Assembly (NCBI GenBank): GCA_036345935.2
Contig: JADWOT020001489.1
Span: 1-64,000, forward strand
Source: Taenia hydatigena
Lineage: Eukaryota > Platyhelminthes > Cestoda > Cyclophyllidea > Taeniidae
Direction of reading: 5' to 3'
DNA length: 64,000 bases
The notes under the pieces are model-generated. The model was not told where the DNA came from and made no database searches. It saw only the letters and a list, made by a program, of their open reading frames with translations. The translations under genes and the position numbers were made by a program. Below, piece by piece: positions 11,491 through 23,493 of the stretch; within the stretch, counting starts at the first letter, position 1, and each line of letters opens with the position of its first letter.

Positions 11491-12842
11491 ATGATGCCTA
11501 TGACGCCAATAATGACTCCAAAGGATCTGCGGGGCTATACACTTACGCTAACTAACTTTAAAATGAGGCCCAATCCCAAAAATGTGTTCTGGTGGGTGGC
11601 TTGGCTGGTCAGTCATTTAAACCTGACTGGCTTGCCATCAAAAGTGACTGCGACTGCAGATGACTCAGGTACTGCCAACATCGTCACATCTTACTGGTCG
11701 ACTATTGCACCCCCAACTCTCACTTAAGCCACCAATGCTTATGCTCTCTCGATGGTGTGATACAATGTTAGCAAGACGGTATATCGACTCCAAAATTGAT
11801 TGCGAATGGAACATAAAACACTTACACGGATAGTTGAGCCCGGTACATACTAAAATATTGAACGTCTCAAGCAAATGAACAACCAGCAAATTCACATTCA
11901 CAGGCCTACCAGGTTTCTGCTAAAAATGTAGTGTTCTGTTTAGTATTTGAAAGGTCAATCCCATGTCAGCCAAACTTGCCTCACCCACGTCCTCTGTGAT
12001 TCCAGAGGGAGGTGTAAAACACAGGCGCCTAACACGATTAGGTTATATTTTTCAATCAGTTAATGTTCGACACAGACAACTCATACGTGTGCAAAAGTAA
12101 GGATCCTAATATCAAAGGTTTTATTTACTCATGCGCCACCTTTCGCATCCTAATGACACTCGCACGAGTTGAGGTTAGCTTTGGTCACGATTTGAAATCT
12201 GATTGTGATTACGACCTCGGATCATAATTCCTAACGCTCACCGATCTCAAGTTGATGCTCCCTCACTTGAGCAACATTTGGGGAGCATTAAATTGGTTAC
12301 GGGAACGCGAAACCAAATTTGTCTAATTTTAAAATCGACATTCCTTAGTCTTCAACGTAAACTCAACGTGTGTATCGACCACTGTAAAGCGGTGAGTAAA
12401 GTCACAACTCAAATTGGATGTTGAGAGGTTATCAACAAGGGTTGAGGCCGGACTAATGTGCCTCGGTGCCTGCAAGTACATGTCACCAGATACCACGCGT
12501 ATGATTGTGCGATCCGCAGGAAAGCAGACGAGTGATAATGCTGCCATTATAGTCTACGAAAACGTCTTTACAAAGCGAATTGCACCAGTTTAATCTGATT
12601 CCCCTTTAATTTTGTTTAGAAGCAACCCACTGCAATAATAAGAGTTGTGGAATTTTCAAGTAATATTGTATTAAATTTATTTTTAAAGCTTTTATACAAC
12701 TTAATAAGTGCCTTCGTAGACTAGCTAATGGAGGACATGCTTGAGCCTATAAAGCTCTCCTTCTTCTCCATATGATATAAAGACAGGCTCACTGTGCTAT
12801 CTTCACTAAACTGACCGTCCAATCGTTTTGCCACCAGCTGCA

Positions 12843-13304
12843 CTAAATGCGACAGCTATCAAATAACTTGGAAAGAGGAAGAAAGTAGAAACCATTTACG
12901 GCCTCGAGCATCTTAAGCATGCATTCCAAATTCGGGAGGAGATGCAACGTTTGCCGCATCGAGCCTGTCAAAACAAGCGTTTGCTTTGACGTGAAGACAT
13001 CGGCTACGGCATTCAGGTGTCTACGATCATGATGCTCAAAATCCGGACAATCGACATGCGAAATGGCACATTCATTATCGCTCAGCTGCATCCTTTCTCG
13101 GTGGCACGACTTGGAGTCGAGATCAGTGGGTACGTACCACCTCTGTGCCTCAGAGGAACCGCTCATGAACCGTACGGCGACACTACAGAGAGGATGGATA
13201 AAATTAACGGGACTGGATGAGAAGTCGCACTGTGGTTCATTTTCCGCATCAACAGAGCTTTGATTAGTTAACATAGAGTGTAACTTAAAACATGCACGAT
13301 GCAT
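12843..13304 (-). CDS. Unrecognised 153-codon ORF, left-arm copy of a three-member family
   Basis: No function is recognised. The C-terminal 84 residues match the spacer ORF at 23494-24222 at about 53 positions by hand count. Substitutions are mostly conservative (D/E, I/V, M/L), and HLNA, ADVF, SKQTLV and TGSM are unchanged. The frame ends with TAG where the spacer copy has TGG and continues, and homology persists past this stop (QN.WT...V). This copy therefore looks C-terminally truncated. The N-terminal ~65 residues overlap a repeat family also present at 17.5 and 36.5 kb, so they may not be original coding sequence. It could be a pseudogene exon. Confidence 0.35.
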   Translation of the reverse strand: MHRACFKLHSMLTNQSSVDAENEPQCDFSSSPVNFIHPLCSVAVRFMSGSSEAQRWYVPTDLDSKSCHRERMQLSDNECAISHVDCPDFEHHDRRHLNAVADVFTSKQTLVLTGSMRQTLHLLPNLECMLKMLEAVNGFYFLPLSKLFDSCRI

Positions 13305-14000
13305 GTTCTCAAGACTACTGCTGCGTCTCTATTAGGTCTGCGAATGGAAGAAGGAGTGATTAACTGGCCACGTGAGTGAGGTGGCATGCGAATCAATTGT
13401 CACGATCAGGCAAACTGATAAAATCCCAGACCCCAAATATAGGACTCAGTCTACACTGTGAAGTCATTTTAAATCTATAAGAACTAAACAATTCAACATC
13501 CACGCGGAGACTTCGCTCAAAATGAGGGGGTCGCGACATCCCGAGTGTGTTCCTAAGCACCAGTATCGCTGCTGACCATCCAGCTGTCCATAAATCTGTC
13601 AATTCAAAGAGTCCAGCTAATCTTTTAGTCTTATTTATTTTAGTGTTAATACAAAAAACGAAGTTATGAGTGAAGGAGGCTGACAACTCCAGCAGAATGC
13701 CACTGAGTGTTGGTGTTCTTCGTGAAGAAAAAGACTAAATTATTATGCCAGGGTTTTGTAGATATGCCAAAGCTGCAGTAGAACATTAGCATGTCTTACC
13801 AGAACCATATACTATATTCTGATTTCTTCACTTAAATCCGCACGCAACGCATGTGTGACATGTGGAAATTGTCGATCTATGATAGCTGGCATCGTTGAGA
13901 TTGTCAATGACTTTGCCTTATATTTTTGTGCATTGATGGATCAGACTTACAAACTTGGAAACCAAATTGTCCTTACAATTCCTTTTTAAAATTTCCCGTA
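13000..14000 (-). repeat. Paralogous repeat block A in left arm (mirror 48.8-49.8 kb)
   Basis: Read on the minus strand, this resembles the first ~500 bp of D1 and D2. Shared features are GAATGGAAGAAGGAGTGATTAA (split as matching runs), GGACTCAGTCTACA, CACTCGGGAT and CACTGATCTCG. Its N-terminal ORF portion (12843-13304) lies partly in this repeat. Members therefore occur at about 13.0-14.0, 17.1-17.7 and 35.9-36.6 kb and at the mirror positions. Confidence 0.7.
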
Positions 14001-14306
14001 GCAATGCTTCCCACAAGCATTATTATTCCCGAATTTGTGTTTAAACCGGACTCATGCCTATCCAGCTTTTCTTTTAAAAGTGGGCTAAAAGTGGACTTTG
14101 CGCTACGCTTAGGTGTTCGATTGCAATCATCAATGACAGCCATATGCTGCTAAGTATGCGTTGTAGCAGCATGAATCACCTTTCTTCATACTCGATGTGT
14201 TTGTCTACTCAGCCTTTTTCGCGATCAAAAATAGATTTTGAGGACACCATGTCAAAATGTGGTGACCTTTAAGATGAGATTAACTTGACATCAAGTCCAG
14301 CCTTTC

Positions 14307-14546
14307 TTGGAATATGAAGGCATCTCAATGTTGCCTATGCGACATGCAGACAAAGAGCTTGAATTAAATGATATAATAGCCTGCCTACTCCAATGTGCCA
14401 GCAATCGATAAGTCAATTTGCTAGTCTCAAACTTGGATTATTGGGCCTCATTTTTGTCTCTGAATTCAGACAGTAGGCTACTGCACCTCTGCTACCGTCG
14501 CTCTACTTACATCCATTCTCATTCTCTGAGCCATTCTTTAACGTAG
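14307..14546 (+). pseudogene. Left-arm copy of a 79-codon frame, broken by TAA
   Basis: The segment matches the open frame at 48281-48520, but a CAA codon there is TAA here (14409-14411), which ends the frame after 34 codons. The first in-frame ATG is at codon 7. No product is recognised. It is listed because the difference is a clean stop gained or lost between arms. Confidence 0.25.
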
Positions 14547-15272
14547 ACCCGCGCAAGACACAATTATCAAGAACATAGCTTTTGTGTCGCTTATCAGGCC
14601 TTTTACTTTCTCTAGGTAGAAGCATTAAGGAAATGCCGCGTATTGCTGCAGAGAGTTGTTCTAGATATTGAAGCGATTATTGTAGCATGGTCTAAGATAG
14701 CATAATGCTGCATCCTAAATCAAGGAACCCCTGCTTGATACTGCGATTTACAAACTCCACCGACTACCCCGTGTTAAAACACGTCGAGTCTAGAGCCTAT
14801 TCAGCGAACCTACACGTCTTATCAATGCATGTTATGCTAATTGCTAATCCATTCATTAGTTCCATTCCGGCTTTGACGACACTTTGCAATAACAGCTACT
14901 ATATTTTTAGGTTATGACACTTTTCTTTTGCTTTGAGAATCAGTCAGATAATTCCTAACCAGTAACGAATTAAATTGTATGCAAACTTGTAATAAAAGCC
15001 GAAATTACAATAATGATGCGCGCATGCCTCATTGTTAAATTTGCAACAAACGAGCATTAATTATATTGCAGCATTAACTTGCATGGACTATAAACGCTAT
15101 ATTTTGGAACTCTATTGCATTAATGACGTCTTTTGTTTAAAGCGATGCCTTCACAGCTCAACCAGAACTACTGCACATTAATTATAATGCAACATTGAAG
15201 GAGAAGAATTTTAACTTCTTTAAGGAACTTGTACTTGAAACACGCATTATTGCTTAGAACAGGCAGCAGAAT

Positions 15273-15779
15273 TCAAACAAATTTTGCCTTAACCGACTGG
15301 CAATCATCAATGGGAATAGTTGCTCTGAACTTCCTATTCATTCTGATTGTAAATAACTTCAGCATTAATAGAGAATTTGAGTGCTCTACCTGCGATCGTA
15401 TCAGATGTTCAGAATATGTGATGGAACCTATGCGGATGCAAATTTTGAAGTCTTGCTCATAGTGGGCGGTGTAGAAAAGCTGTATTGAGAACTGACTTGA
15501 TAGCAAAAGGAACTCACATAACAAACTTTTACTATCAGCCGTCGCTGATCCGCTTTCATGTACTTGGACCGGTTGTCTGAACATGTGAGGAGGGCTATGT
15601 CTTCACCAACATTTGCCCTGGTGCGCTACTTCATTTAACATAATTTCCAGCACTAGCGGCTACTGCACCGCCTCCGACTTGTCACTGGTCGCCGTGAGCA
15701 CAGATGAGACAGTCAATTGTGAGTCAGTGAGACGATTCTGCGGCGCTAGATGACGAGCGATGGCATCGATCTCTGACAT
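15273..15779 (-). pseudogene. Possible decayed reading frame with two in-frame stops (left arm)
   Basis: Starting at ATG 15779 (MSEIDAIARHLAPQ...), a single minus-strand frame runs about 169 codons to TAA, interrupted only by TAG at 15660-15662 and a TGA about 20 codons later. The 103-codon tail (15273-15584) is open from its own ATG. No family is recognised. The first part overlaps a repeat with degenerate relatives in the 18- and 37-kb blocks, so the frame may be accidental. Confidence 0.22.
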
Positions 15780-15889
15780 GGTTAAACATGACAGTGCCAA
15801 ATAATGTTTGTTCGGGTTTTAGGTTATTGATGCATACTGAACACCATTAGATACTTTTGAAGTGCCATAATATTGCTAAAAATATTAAT

Positions 15890-16085
15890 TTGTGTTTCCA
15901 TTTTCGGTAGAAGCAGATCTGATTTCGTAAGCACACTAGATTTCAAGCGCAAAATGTTCTCTGATTATATTTAGCCTATCTTTTCCTTTCCTGTAATGAA
16001 TCCAGTCAAATTTCAAAATTAGCGGTTGTTGTCATTTAAGATGGGCAATCCCACCCTTGCGTCTCACATGCGCGACACGGGAGGG
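15890..16085 (-). repeat. Palindrome-headed repeat, copy 3 (opposite strand)
   Basis: On the minus strand the order is CGCATGTGAGACGCAA, AAATGACAACAACCGCTA, GGAAAGGAAAAG, then a TACGAAATCAGATCTGCTTC block. It aligns with copies 1, 4 and 5. The mirror is at 46730-46925. Confidence 0.6.
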
Positions 16086-16509
16086 GAAGGATAAAAGAAA
16101 GAATTGAACTATTTTCAAACATTAAATGGCAAAGTCTACGACTGCAGAGATGCTGAGAGCAGTAGCATCAGCAGCAGCGCCGGACACAAGATGCATCCAC
16201 CGCGAAGGCAGCTTAAGGAAAACGAGATGGAAAAAGAAGAAAGGGAGTGTAGAAGAGGTGTCTATTTTAGGAAATCCAAATTCTAAGCATTTTTAACTCG
16301 CAAGAATGCAGCACTTTAGAGGAACCCATGGGAACAGGAGACTGGTCGATGGTGTATGTTTTCTGAGGACACCTAATACACTCGCTGAGGAAACATGGAG
16401 TAAGAAAATGGATGGATGGATAGAGAGAAGGGTAGTACTGATTTAGGTTGATGGATCAAGAGACCCACGGCTAGGCAGATCCATCGGTGCATAAGTGGAG
16501 GATTAGATA

Positions 16510-17060
16510 AGCAGGTTGGCACGAAGTACTTAGAAGGAGAGAGAGATTGATTGATTGTGTGCAGAAATTACACAACTCCGAACTTCAGTCATCGCAAGCA
16601 TTGCTTTAGCAAAGACGAACAGGTGGACGTCGTGATTGCACCATCCTTATCCAGGCAAAACAAAAGGAAGCAGCGTGTTGACAGTGAGATGTTGCTAGTC
16701 TAATCACCCTCGCTGAGCTCGAATGGCATAAGCCTCAACATCGTTGTCACGCAGAACACCTGCGTTGGCATCTCACGCAAATAGAGTTTTCGTTCCATCA
16801 GTCGCTTGCTTTACTCGCATTCTCTTATTCATTTAATCCTTTTTTAAATTCCATTAATCGGATTTTAATGCAATCTGGTCCCACTCATCCTAACTAATGT
16901 AAGCGGATAATAGCTCATCATCAAATCGTTCAATTTTGTTAGTTGGATCAACATTGAAGTATGCGAATCCCTTGGTGCCTTGGATTTGGTTTCACTCTAC
17001 ATGGATAATAAGTTATGAATTAGAACATGGCAAATTATACATGTTTAAGGAGCACGCACA
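16510..17060 (+). repeat. Block E in left arm; diverged copy at 21.05-21.53 kb
   Basis: Shared runs with the spacer include CGAAGTACTTAGA, a GATTGATTGATT microsatellite, ACTTCAGTCATCGCAA and TTGGCATCTCACGCAAATAG. The two are in direct orientation. The mirror lies at 45752-46302. Confidence 0.85.
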
Positions 17061-17819
17061 ATGGCTGACTAACCTGATGTTTATTCCACAACTCAGAGAA
17101 GTGTACATGAAGAGTCTCAATGAGTTTCTAAGTCAAATACAACTGGTTAGCAGAGACAGCCTGATCAAACTGAGCTAAAGAAGAGACTAGAAGGTTGACT
17201 GGTATCGATAGGTCAGCAGCTTAATGGTTTGCTGGGTGGACGACTGCAATAGCGGCGTTCAGAGGACACTCGGGATATCTCGCCCTTCTCACTTTGGGTA
17301 GGGCCTTCGTGCGGCTGCTGAGTATTTTAGGACCTTATGTAGCCAAAAGAACCTTACCATGTAGACTGAGTCCTTTACTTCTAAGGCATGCCACCTTATG
17401 CACACGCGGTCACTTAATCACTCCTTCTTCCATTTCTAGAACTAATAATACGCAGAAGGTGTACTTGGATGACCCTTGTTGTTAACCGATAAAAGGTGTG
17501 CTAATATGGGAAATTGATGGCAGTGCGGCCTTCCGCTTAGCCACATGTATTCCACACACCTTCTCTGCAGAGGCTCTGTATTGTCCATGACCAAAGCCTT
17601 TGGGGCACAGGGGAGCTGCGTCCACTGATCTCGTCCCGCAGCCGTTTTAGTGGGGCGCAACCACTAGCTGCAGAGAAACATGTGACCTCGCATTTGCGTA
17701 AGAAAGTGCGCTTCCCTGTGACCACTGCACAGTGGCTACACCGCACACTAGATCTTCGTTCGCTCATACTGAGCTGTTGTCGTGCGTCTGTGGCACGATA
17801 AGTGGTCTGATAAATGGCC

Positions 17820-17975
17820 TATGTCACATAAATGTTACAACAACCGCCAACCTTAAGAATCTATCGAAGTCATAGCAAAAAGAAAATTTCATTGCTAAAT
17901 TACTAAATCAAAATATTTGCTACTTGAGGTTGATGTGTTTGCAAATATGGATCTGTCTCTACCGCCAAAAGAAGC
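17820..17975 (+). repeat. Palindrome-headed ~170-bp repeat, copy 1
   Basis: It starts with TGTCACATAAATGTTAC (a degenerate CACATATGTG palindrome), then ACAACAACCGCxA, an A-rich GCAAAAAGAAAA segment, and ends with a GTTTGCAAATATGGATCTGxCTCTACCG block. Confidence 0.6.
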
Positions 17976-18797
17976 GCTGATACCTAAATGTTTTGACACT
18001 TCTAGGGAGCTTATGAAGTTTCTAAAGACGAGTTGAATTCCTCTATAACCTATAAGCCCAAATGGATTTTATTCAAAGATGACAAATTTTAAACGGTTAA
18101 GTTATTTGTCAGCGTGCGTCATTAAGCGGACTTTCTTCCCTTGTCAGCTGTCAACCACCAGGACACCCACTGAGACTCATTTTGCCTACTCCTCTGTGTA
18201 GTGGTATGGGTATCTGTTTAGGCGAACAGTGAGGGCTCAACCACTCAAACACATGCTAAGTTGAATCAGTCGGTGATGCTAAATTCTAATAATCGACTTC
18301 GTAAGGCTTAATTACCACGCAATTATCATTTGAGGTAGATGGAAATGATAACTTTGATGTAGATCACAGTCGCCTCCTCAGGCAACCCTCCTACTTCTAC
18401 TACGATTTCAATAACACACTACTTTGCCAACAGCTCTTCACCACCACTTTGAGCATCCAAAATTTTTATTCCTCGTTCTATATCAACCTGATTTGAATTG
18501 AACTAAGGTGTGTTGATGCGAAAAATAGACATGAAAACCCGAGTGCTCACTGAGCCCTAATTTCAGTTGCACTACTGACACCAAAATACAGCCGTCAGCG
18601 AATTAGGTGATCTTGCATTGGAATGCCGAGTTGCGCCTCCCAGTGACCAGTCCACAGCTACCAAACCGCAATTCGGGTTCAGGTTACCGCCACCATTCTA
18701 ATGAAGTTAACACGCCCTTATTTGCTTATGTTATTCTCATTTAATGAGTTTGAGGTCCAAGTGGGCAAAACTGTTCGTTTTTGCCTAATGAATGACT

Positions 18798-18995
18798 CGT
18801 ATCACACATATGTGACGCAACAAAACGGTTGAACATTTTAAGCGATAACTGTTTCTAATTTTTAACATCGTTCAACATTACAGCAACAAAACGGCGTTGC
18901 TTTTACTTTGTTAAAATTGTTGCCTGCTTAGAAGCTAGCGTATTCGTGAATGTTGATTCGCATTGTCTATGTAGAAAAGTTTAATGTCAAAAATT
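18798..18995 (+). repeat. Palindrome-headed repeat, copy 2
   Basis: TCACACATATGTGACGCAA opens the unit, followed by a TTTTAAGCGATAAC segment and a TTCGTGAATGTTGATT block. It lies inside D1, about 1 kb from copy 1. Confidence 0.6.
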
Positions 18996-21049
18996 TTGCC
19001 CAATCGGAACCAAAGCAGTGCGAATATTTTGCGTTTAGTTTTGCGCAAAAAGCTTTGTTGTATTTAAATGCACTTGTTGTGACCTGCAGTATATTCTCCT
19101 CTACTCAAATACGTTAGCGGTCTAGTCCGGATATGCCCTCAGTGGATATTTACACAATGAAGAACACGATAAATAGATTCATGTCTTATTTGCTCCTTCA
19201 CCAACTATATTTCAGCTTAAAATTCAACTACTAAATTTTAGATAAGCTATCAAGCTAGGGCTATAAGTGGATCATGCAATCAATGAACGAAGTCATAGCA
19301 CCTAAAGCTTCCTCTGAGAAGGAAGAAGATATAACACATGAAGGGAATACATTTGCTCGATAAACAGGAAAAGAATTTGGGGTGCTAGCATAGTCCGGAG
19401 GCCAGTTTGACCAGCGACGGCAAAAGGACAAATAATTACCCGCAACAAAAGATGAAAAATTTAGGCAAATAGCGAAGTGTTACAAAATAACTTATTCGAA
19501 TAACTGTCAAGTGCCTCAAATGCGCTTGACATTATCACGCAATCTTGATCAATGTGCATGAAGTGGAACTTCGGAGTGTTACGCAATCTACAGTCGAGTG
19601 GACTCTGCGGAATTCAGCCAGTGCAAGCTCTTAGGCGAAGGAAGCGTGATTCCACCTCATGGTATGAACGGATTGTTACAGACTTCATTTAGGACGGTTA
19701 GTCGTAGTAGCTGAACTGCCTCACCTCAATTTTTTCGCATTTCGCAGATAAGACAGTGGGATGATTAAATCGTCAAACAATTATTATGCTAAGCGAATTT
19801 GGCACCTGAAGTGAAGAGGCGATAGGGACTAAAAGCATCTTCTGTTAAACCAACACTAAGTCAGTCGACAACGTCCGAAAACGAATCGCCCTTGCAGTCA
19901 CGTAGTTGTGTAGTGAGAGAATGAATCGAATGTTCACTAAAATTCATTGCCTCCATGTGCATACTGTGGTGAGTCAAAAATCCTTGTAAGCGGCTTCTTT
20001 GTTAGTCACAGATGCTATCCAAACGAGAAATTGTAGAGCAAATTTTGTTAAGACATGGGTGTTGGGCCTTGATTCGTGTTTCGAAACGAACTATTCATAA
20101 TTGGGTTAACGCGTCGATCCCAGACGATGCCATACCTACCGAATCTAGGAAGCAAAGCTGCTTTTTCTTTTCCTCTACCAAGAATCCAATCATTTGCTTT
20201 TAAAATACGAGCACTATTCGCTCCTCCATTGCTTCACTATCCCCGTTATAGGCATTTGACCTCGAAATTCTGACTTCACTGAACATTGTTTGAGGAACGC
20301 ATGGGCCGTATGTGGTCCATCTATAGCACTAGAATGACTCTGGTAGTCAAAGCAGGCTCCACTTCCATGGTGCCAAGCGTTTGGGGTTTCACTGCGACTA
20401 TCGGAGCGCGTCCAAACCATCTCTGAAGTCAATGAAAGCTGCAAGTCTGTCAGCGCGTTGCCCATTGACACACACAGAGGATGGAGCACTATCAGCCTGG
20501 ATATGGGTCCAGTCTTGGGGTAGAGGAGAGGCTTAAGGGGAACTACCTACCTGATCGGCACTCCACCTGCCCTGCCTTCTCCCATCGGCAATCTGCCTCT
20601 CCCACTATTTGGACTACTGAACATATCGGACAAGTCCACCCATCCAGGTGCTCAATCCATACTGAACAAAAAGTTGGCCAATCAATCACATTAGCATTCG
20701 TAGCTCACAACCACACAACCACTGAGAGGCAATGGTTCAGCGCTCACCACCTTCTTGCAGAAACCCAGGGCATGCTCGCTCTGCGAAGCTACTGCTCTAA
20801 CCACAGTGAAGGACTGTGACACGAAAGGTTAAGTGTGCCTATTGAAGTGGATGGCATTTACTAATGGAACGCGCATAATGCAGTGTCCAAGAAGACGCGA
20901 TTGGATGATTAACGCTTCTATTAAGGAAAAGAGAGAGGATAAAAGAGGGGAAGACTTGGTGTAAGTGCATAGGGAAATTGAGAGTGGGTGGGGCAGAAGT
21001 CCTTAAAATGTTCATTATCTAATGTCAAGCACTGCGCATTTGCAATTCG

Positions 21050-21530
21050 ATAGGCAGGTTGGCGCGAAGTACTTAGAGGGGGAGAGAGACGGATTGATTG
21101 ATTGATTGATTGTGTAGAGATTACACAAATCCAAACTTCAGTCATCGCAAACATTGTTTTGGCAAAGACACACAAGTAGACGTCGTGACTGCACCATCTT
21201 TATCCAGGCGGAACAAAAGGAATGTCACGCAGTACACCTGTGTTGGCATCTCACGCAAATAGAGCTACCGCTCTATCGGTCGATTGATTTACTCCCCTTT
21301 TCTTATTCGTTTAATCCTTTTTTCTAGCTTCGTTAATCTGATTTTTATGCAATCCGTACCCTTTTACCCAAATTGATATAAGCTGATAATAGCTTAGTTG
21401 AATTGTTGAATTAACATTAAAAGTATACGAATTCCTTGGTGTCTTGGATTTGATTAGACTCTACATGGATGTTAAAATTATGAATTGGAATCTAACAAAA
21501 TACAAATGCTTAAGTAGCACGCACAATGTG
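21050..21530 (+). repeat. Block E' in spacer
   Basis: This is a diverged direct copy of 16510-17060. The (GATT)n run is longer here, and both ends of the match are gradual, as expected for an old duplication. Confidence 0.85.
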
Positions 21531-22284
21531 CGTTAAGCAACGAGCCCTGTTGGGCAAGCACCACCCACCTGGAAAATAATGGTGGTGGATAGTTCTGGGA
21601 TTACGGTTATAATCAAGCACAGATGACTGGTGAAGGCTGGCGGGTTCTGTTCACCTCACAGCTAACCCTTTCGATTTCAGCTGACCACGGCATTCGATAT
21701 CTATTTACTCACATTTGTAACGACATTTCGCGATATTCTTTACACGAATGATTTAAAGCAAATGTTCGTTCAAGACATCGCAGTATCCTCAGAGCAGCGC
21801 AAAGGCAATATGGACTAGGGCTATGGCCAAATAGTCACAGTGCAAAGCGCATGTGAGCTTCCGCACATTTGAAGTAATACAGGTAAAAGAAGCATTTTTT
21901 TTCTTCCAGGAATTTTATAGCTATCAATAAAATTTGAATGCGTCGCATCACGTAGCTCTATTCTTCTGCATTTGGAAGTGCCGATATCAGCGATGCCTCC
22001 GAATAACGGATCACATTGAAGGCTAAAGTAAGGGTTATCGAGCATTCTCAGATATGCTGCAGATTAACGGCTTTTTAAATTTTCATGCTGTTTCCTGATA
22101 AAGGCTTATAAGGTTGTATTCTTGCTGTGTCGAATCTTCTTCCTTAAAGCAAAGTCTTTTTTGAGTTTTCGATCGGCAGCTCTTAAACAAAAAGTAGTCG
22201 AGTCAAAAGCGAAGTCAATTCTCCAACTGCATGGTCAAAATGTGTGACGAACTTTTGCACCATGAATGGAGGTGCGTGGAACAA

Positions 22285-22620
22285 GGAGATGAGCTGCGCC
22301 ATGCCCATTTACTCACAGTAAAGCCGCTACAACACAGTCGGTTCTTTCATACCATCAGGAGGTTATCTGTCGCCTAGTCTTCATTCAACGGTCGGTGGGT
22401 TGTGGCGAACGATGATTGCAGTAGTCAGGCCGACACTCAGCAGCAACTAATTGGGAGAGTTGTACGTCCCCACATTATTCCTTATCACCATCATTGCTTT
22501 GTTGCTACGCTAGAGGCAGGTATTTGAGTGGGACGTAGGCACTAACATCCGCTTCGACATCCCTAAAGATGCCTTCCAATCACCTGGGTTGTAAGGGAAC
22601 CCATTAACTGTTTAATGCAG
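22285..22620 (+). repeat. Block I' in spacer: copy of the region upstream of the Hsp70 relic
   Basis: This aligns with right-arm 52255-52565 (and the left-arm reverse complement 10252-10562), sharing GAGC(T/C)G(C/T)GCC, CACACAG-CCGGT-type runs, GTCGCCTAG and TTATxAGxGAACC. In the arms this sequence leads directly into Hsp70. Here it is followed by unrelated DNA, so only the upstream piece was copied or retained. Confidence 0.7.
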
Positions 22621-23204
22621 TTTTGCGTAAAGGTGCGATTTCACGGAGGGTGATGACAGTGTTTCTGCCAAAGTATGCTTCTATTAAGCACGCGTGCAGC
22701 TGCTTGAAATGTGCGCAGCGTTGGACATTAACGCAAATTAATACATCCGCATTATCTGCGTCGAGTCGCTTTATTTAAAAAAAAAAGATTTTTGCCAATT
22801 AGGGTCGAATCGGACTAGTACCAGCAAGGTACGTCAATTCTCACTTATTGTGTAAAGCGATGCAAAGGCATATTTTACAATCAAAATCGAAGCAATGGCA
22901 TACACTTTGCGATTTGCATATTGTTTAGCCAACATCGTAGAGATGTATATATATGCATCTCTTAACGTACGTCACACCACAAGACACTTTAATATTTTAG
23001 TGCATTATGCTCTAAAATCACATCCTAAAATCTGACAGGTTTTCCATCAGCGATGAATAATTCAACATAACGTCATCATAAATTACAGGAATGTGCCGCA
23101 AGGACTTGCACACTTCCTTCCATGCAGATCTGAGTAGCACCTGGGAATCTATGTTGGTACTTGGGCTTCGCTGATTGGATGGATGTGAGAAGTGCTTAGA
23201 AATG

Positions 23205-23460
23205 GACGTTGATGATCACTTGCTGCATAAAAGAGGCTTCACTTGGAGGGTCCTTATCAGATTTTGCGTGATAATGTCTCAGGTCGGTTTGATTAACTCT
23301 GCGTTCATTAAATGACCTTATTAGAGCCCTTTCACATTCATCTCCTCGCTGACAGTTGCTGAAATTTGCTATTAAGTGTTCCATTTAGGAGGAGTCATCA
23401 GGGGAACGATTAAATCAAGGCATCCCAATGCAAGCTCTTAGTATCCACTACGGAGCAAAA
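23205..23460 (+). repeat. Block G' in spacer: copy of 10815-11075
   Basis: Shared runs include TGCATAAAAGAGGCTTC, GATTAACTCTGCGT, AGGAGGAGTCA and CTTAGTATCCAC. The orientation matches the left arm plus strand. The adjoining block H' is in the opposite relative orientation, so an inversion separates them. Confidence 0.8.
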
Positions 23461-23493
23461 GACAGGAAATAGCTGGACGTACACCTCTGCAGG

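Larger units (their letters stand above)
1..19366 (+). repeat. Left arm of a ~19.4-kb inverted duplication
   Basis: The whole segment is the reverse complement of 43446-62902. The first 22 bases reappear reversed at the outer end of the other arm, ending at 62902, and the inner base 19366 pairs with 43446. Paired coordinates sum to 62903 at the outer end, about 62815-62829 in the middle and 62812 at the inner end, so the arms are collinear with only small indels. Most of the roughly 90-bp length difference lies between 4.4 and 6.4 kb, in minisatellites and microsatellites. Spot checks give about one difference per 80-100 bases. Because the match already holds at base 1, the arm may extend beyond the window. 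Confidence 0.97.
17160..19525 (+). repeat. Block D1: segmental repeat, diverged direct copy at 36.15-38.14 kb
   Basis: Matching runs with 36150-38140 include TGATCAAACTGAGCTAAAGA at the start, GTCCGGATATGCCCTCAGTGG near 19.13/37.68 kb, and AACGAAGTCATAG near 19.29/37.90 kb. The copies are clearly diverged, roughly three-quarters identical by eye with indels, and in the same orientation. Homology continues about 160 bp beyond the arm limit at 19366, which matters for interpreting that limit. Confidence 0.85.

Noticed and set aside
20700..20819. tRNA-like GGTTAGAGC motif on the minus strand
   Set aside because: A GTGGTTAGAGCAGTAGC segment resembles an A box, but the spacing to GGGTTTCTGC is wrong and no cloverleaf forms.
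22939..22962. AGAGATGTATATATATGCATCTCT near-palindrome
   Set aside because: It is a 24-bp AT-rich hairpin with no neighbouring element, and is within what AT-rich DNA produces by chance.
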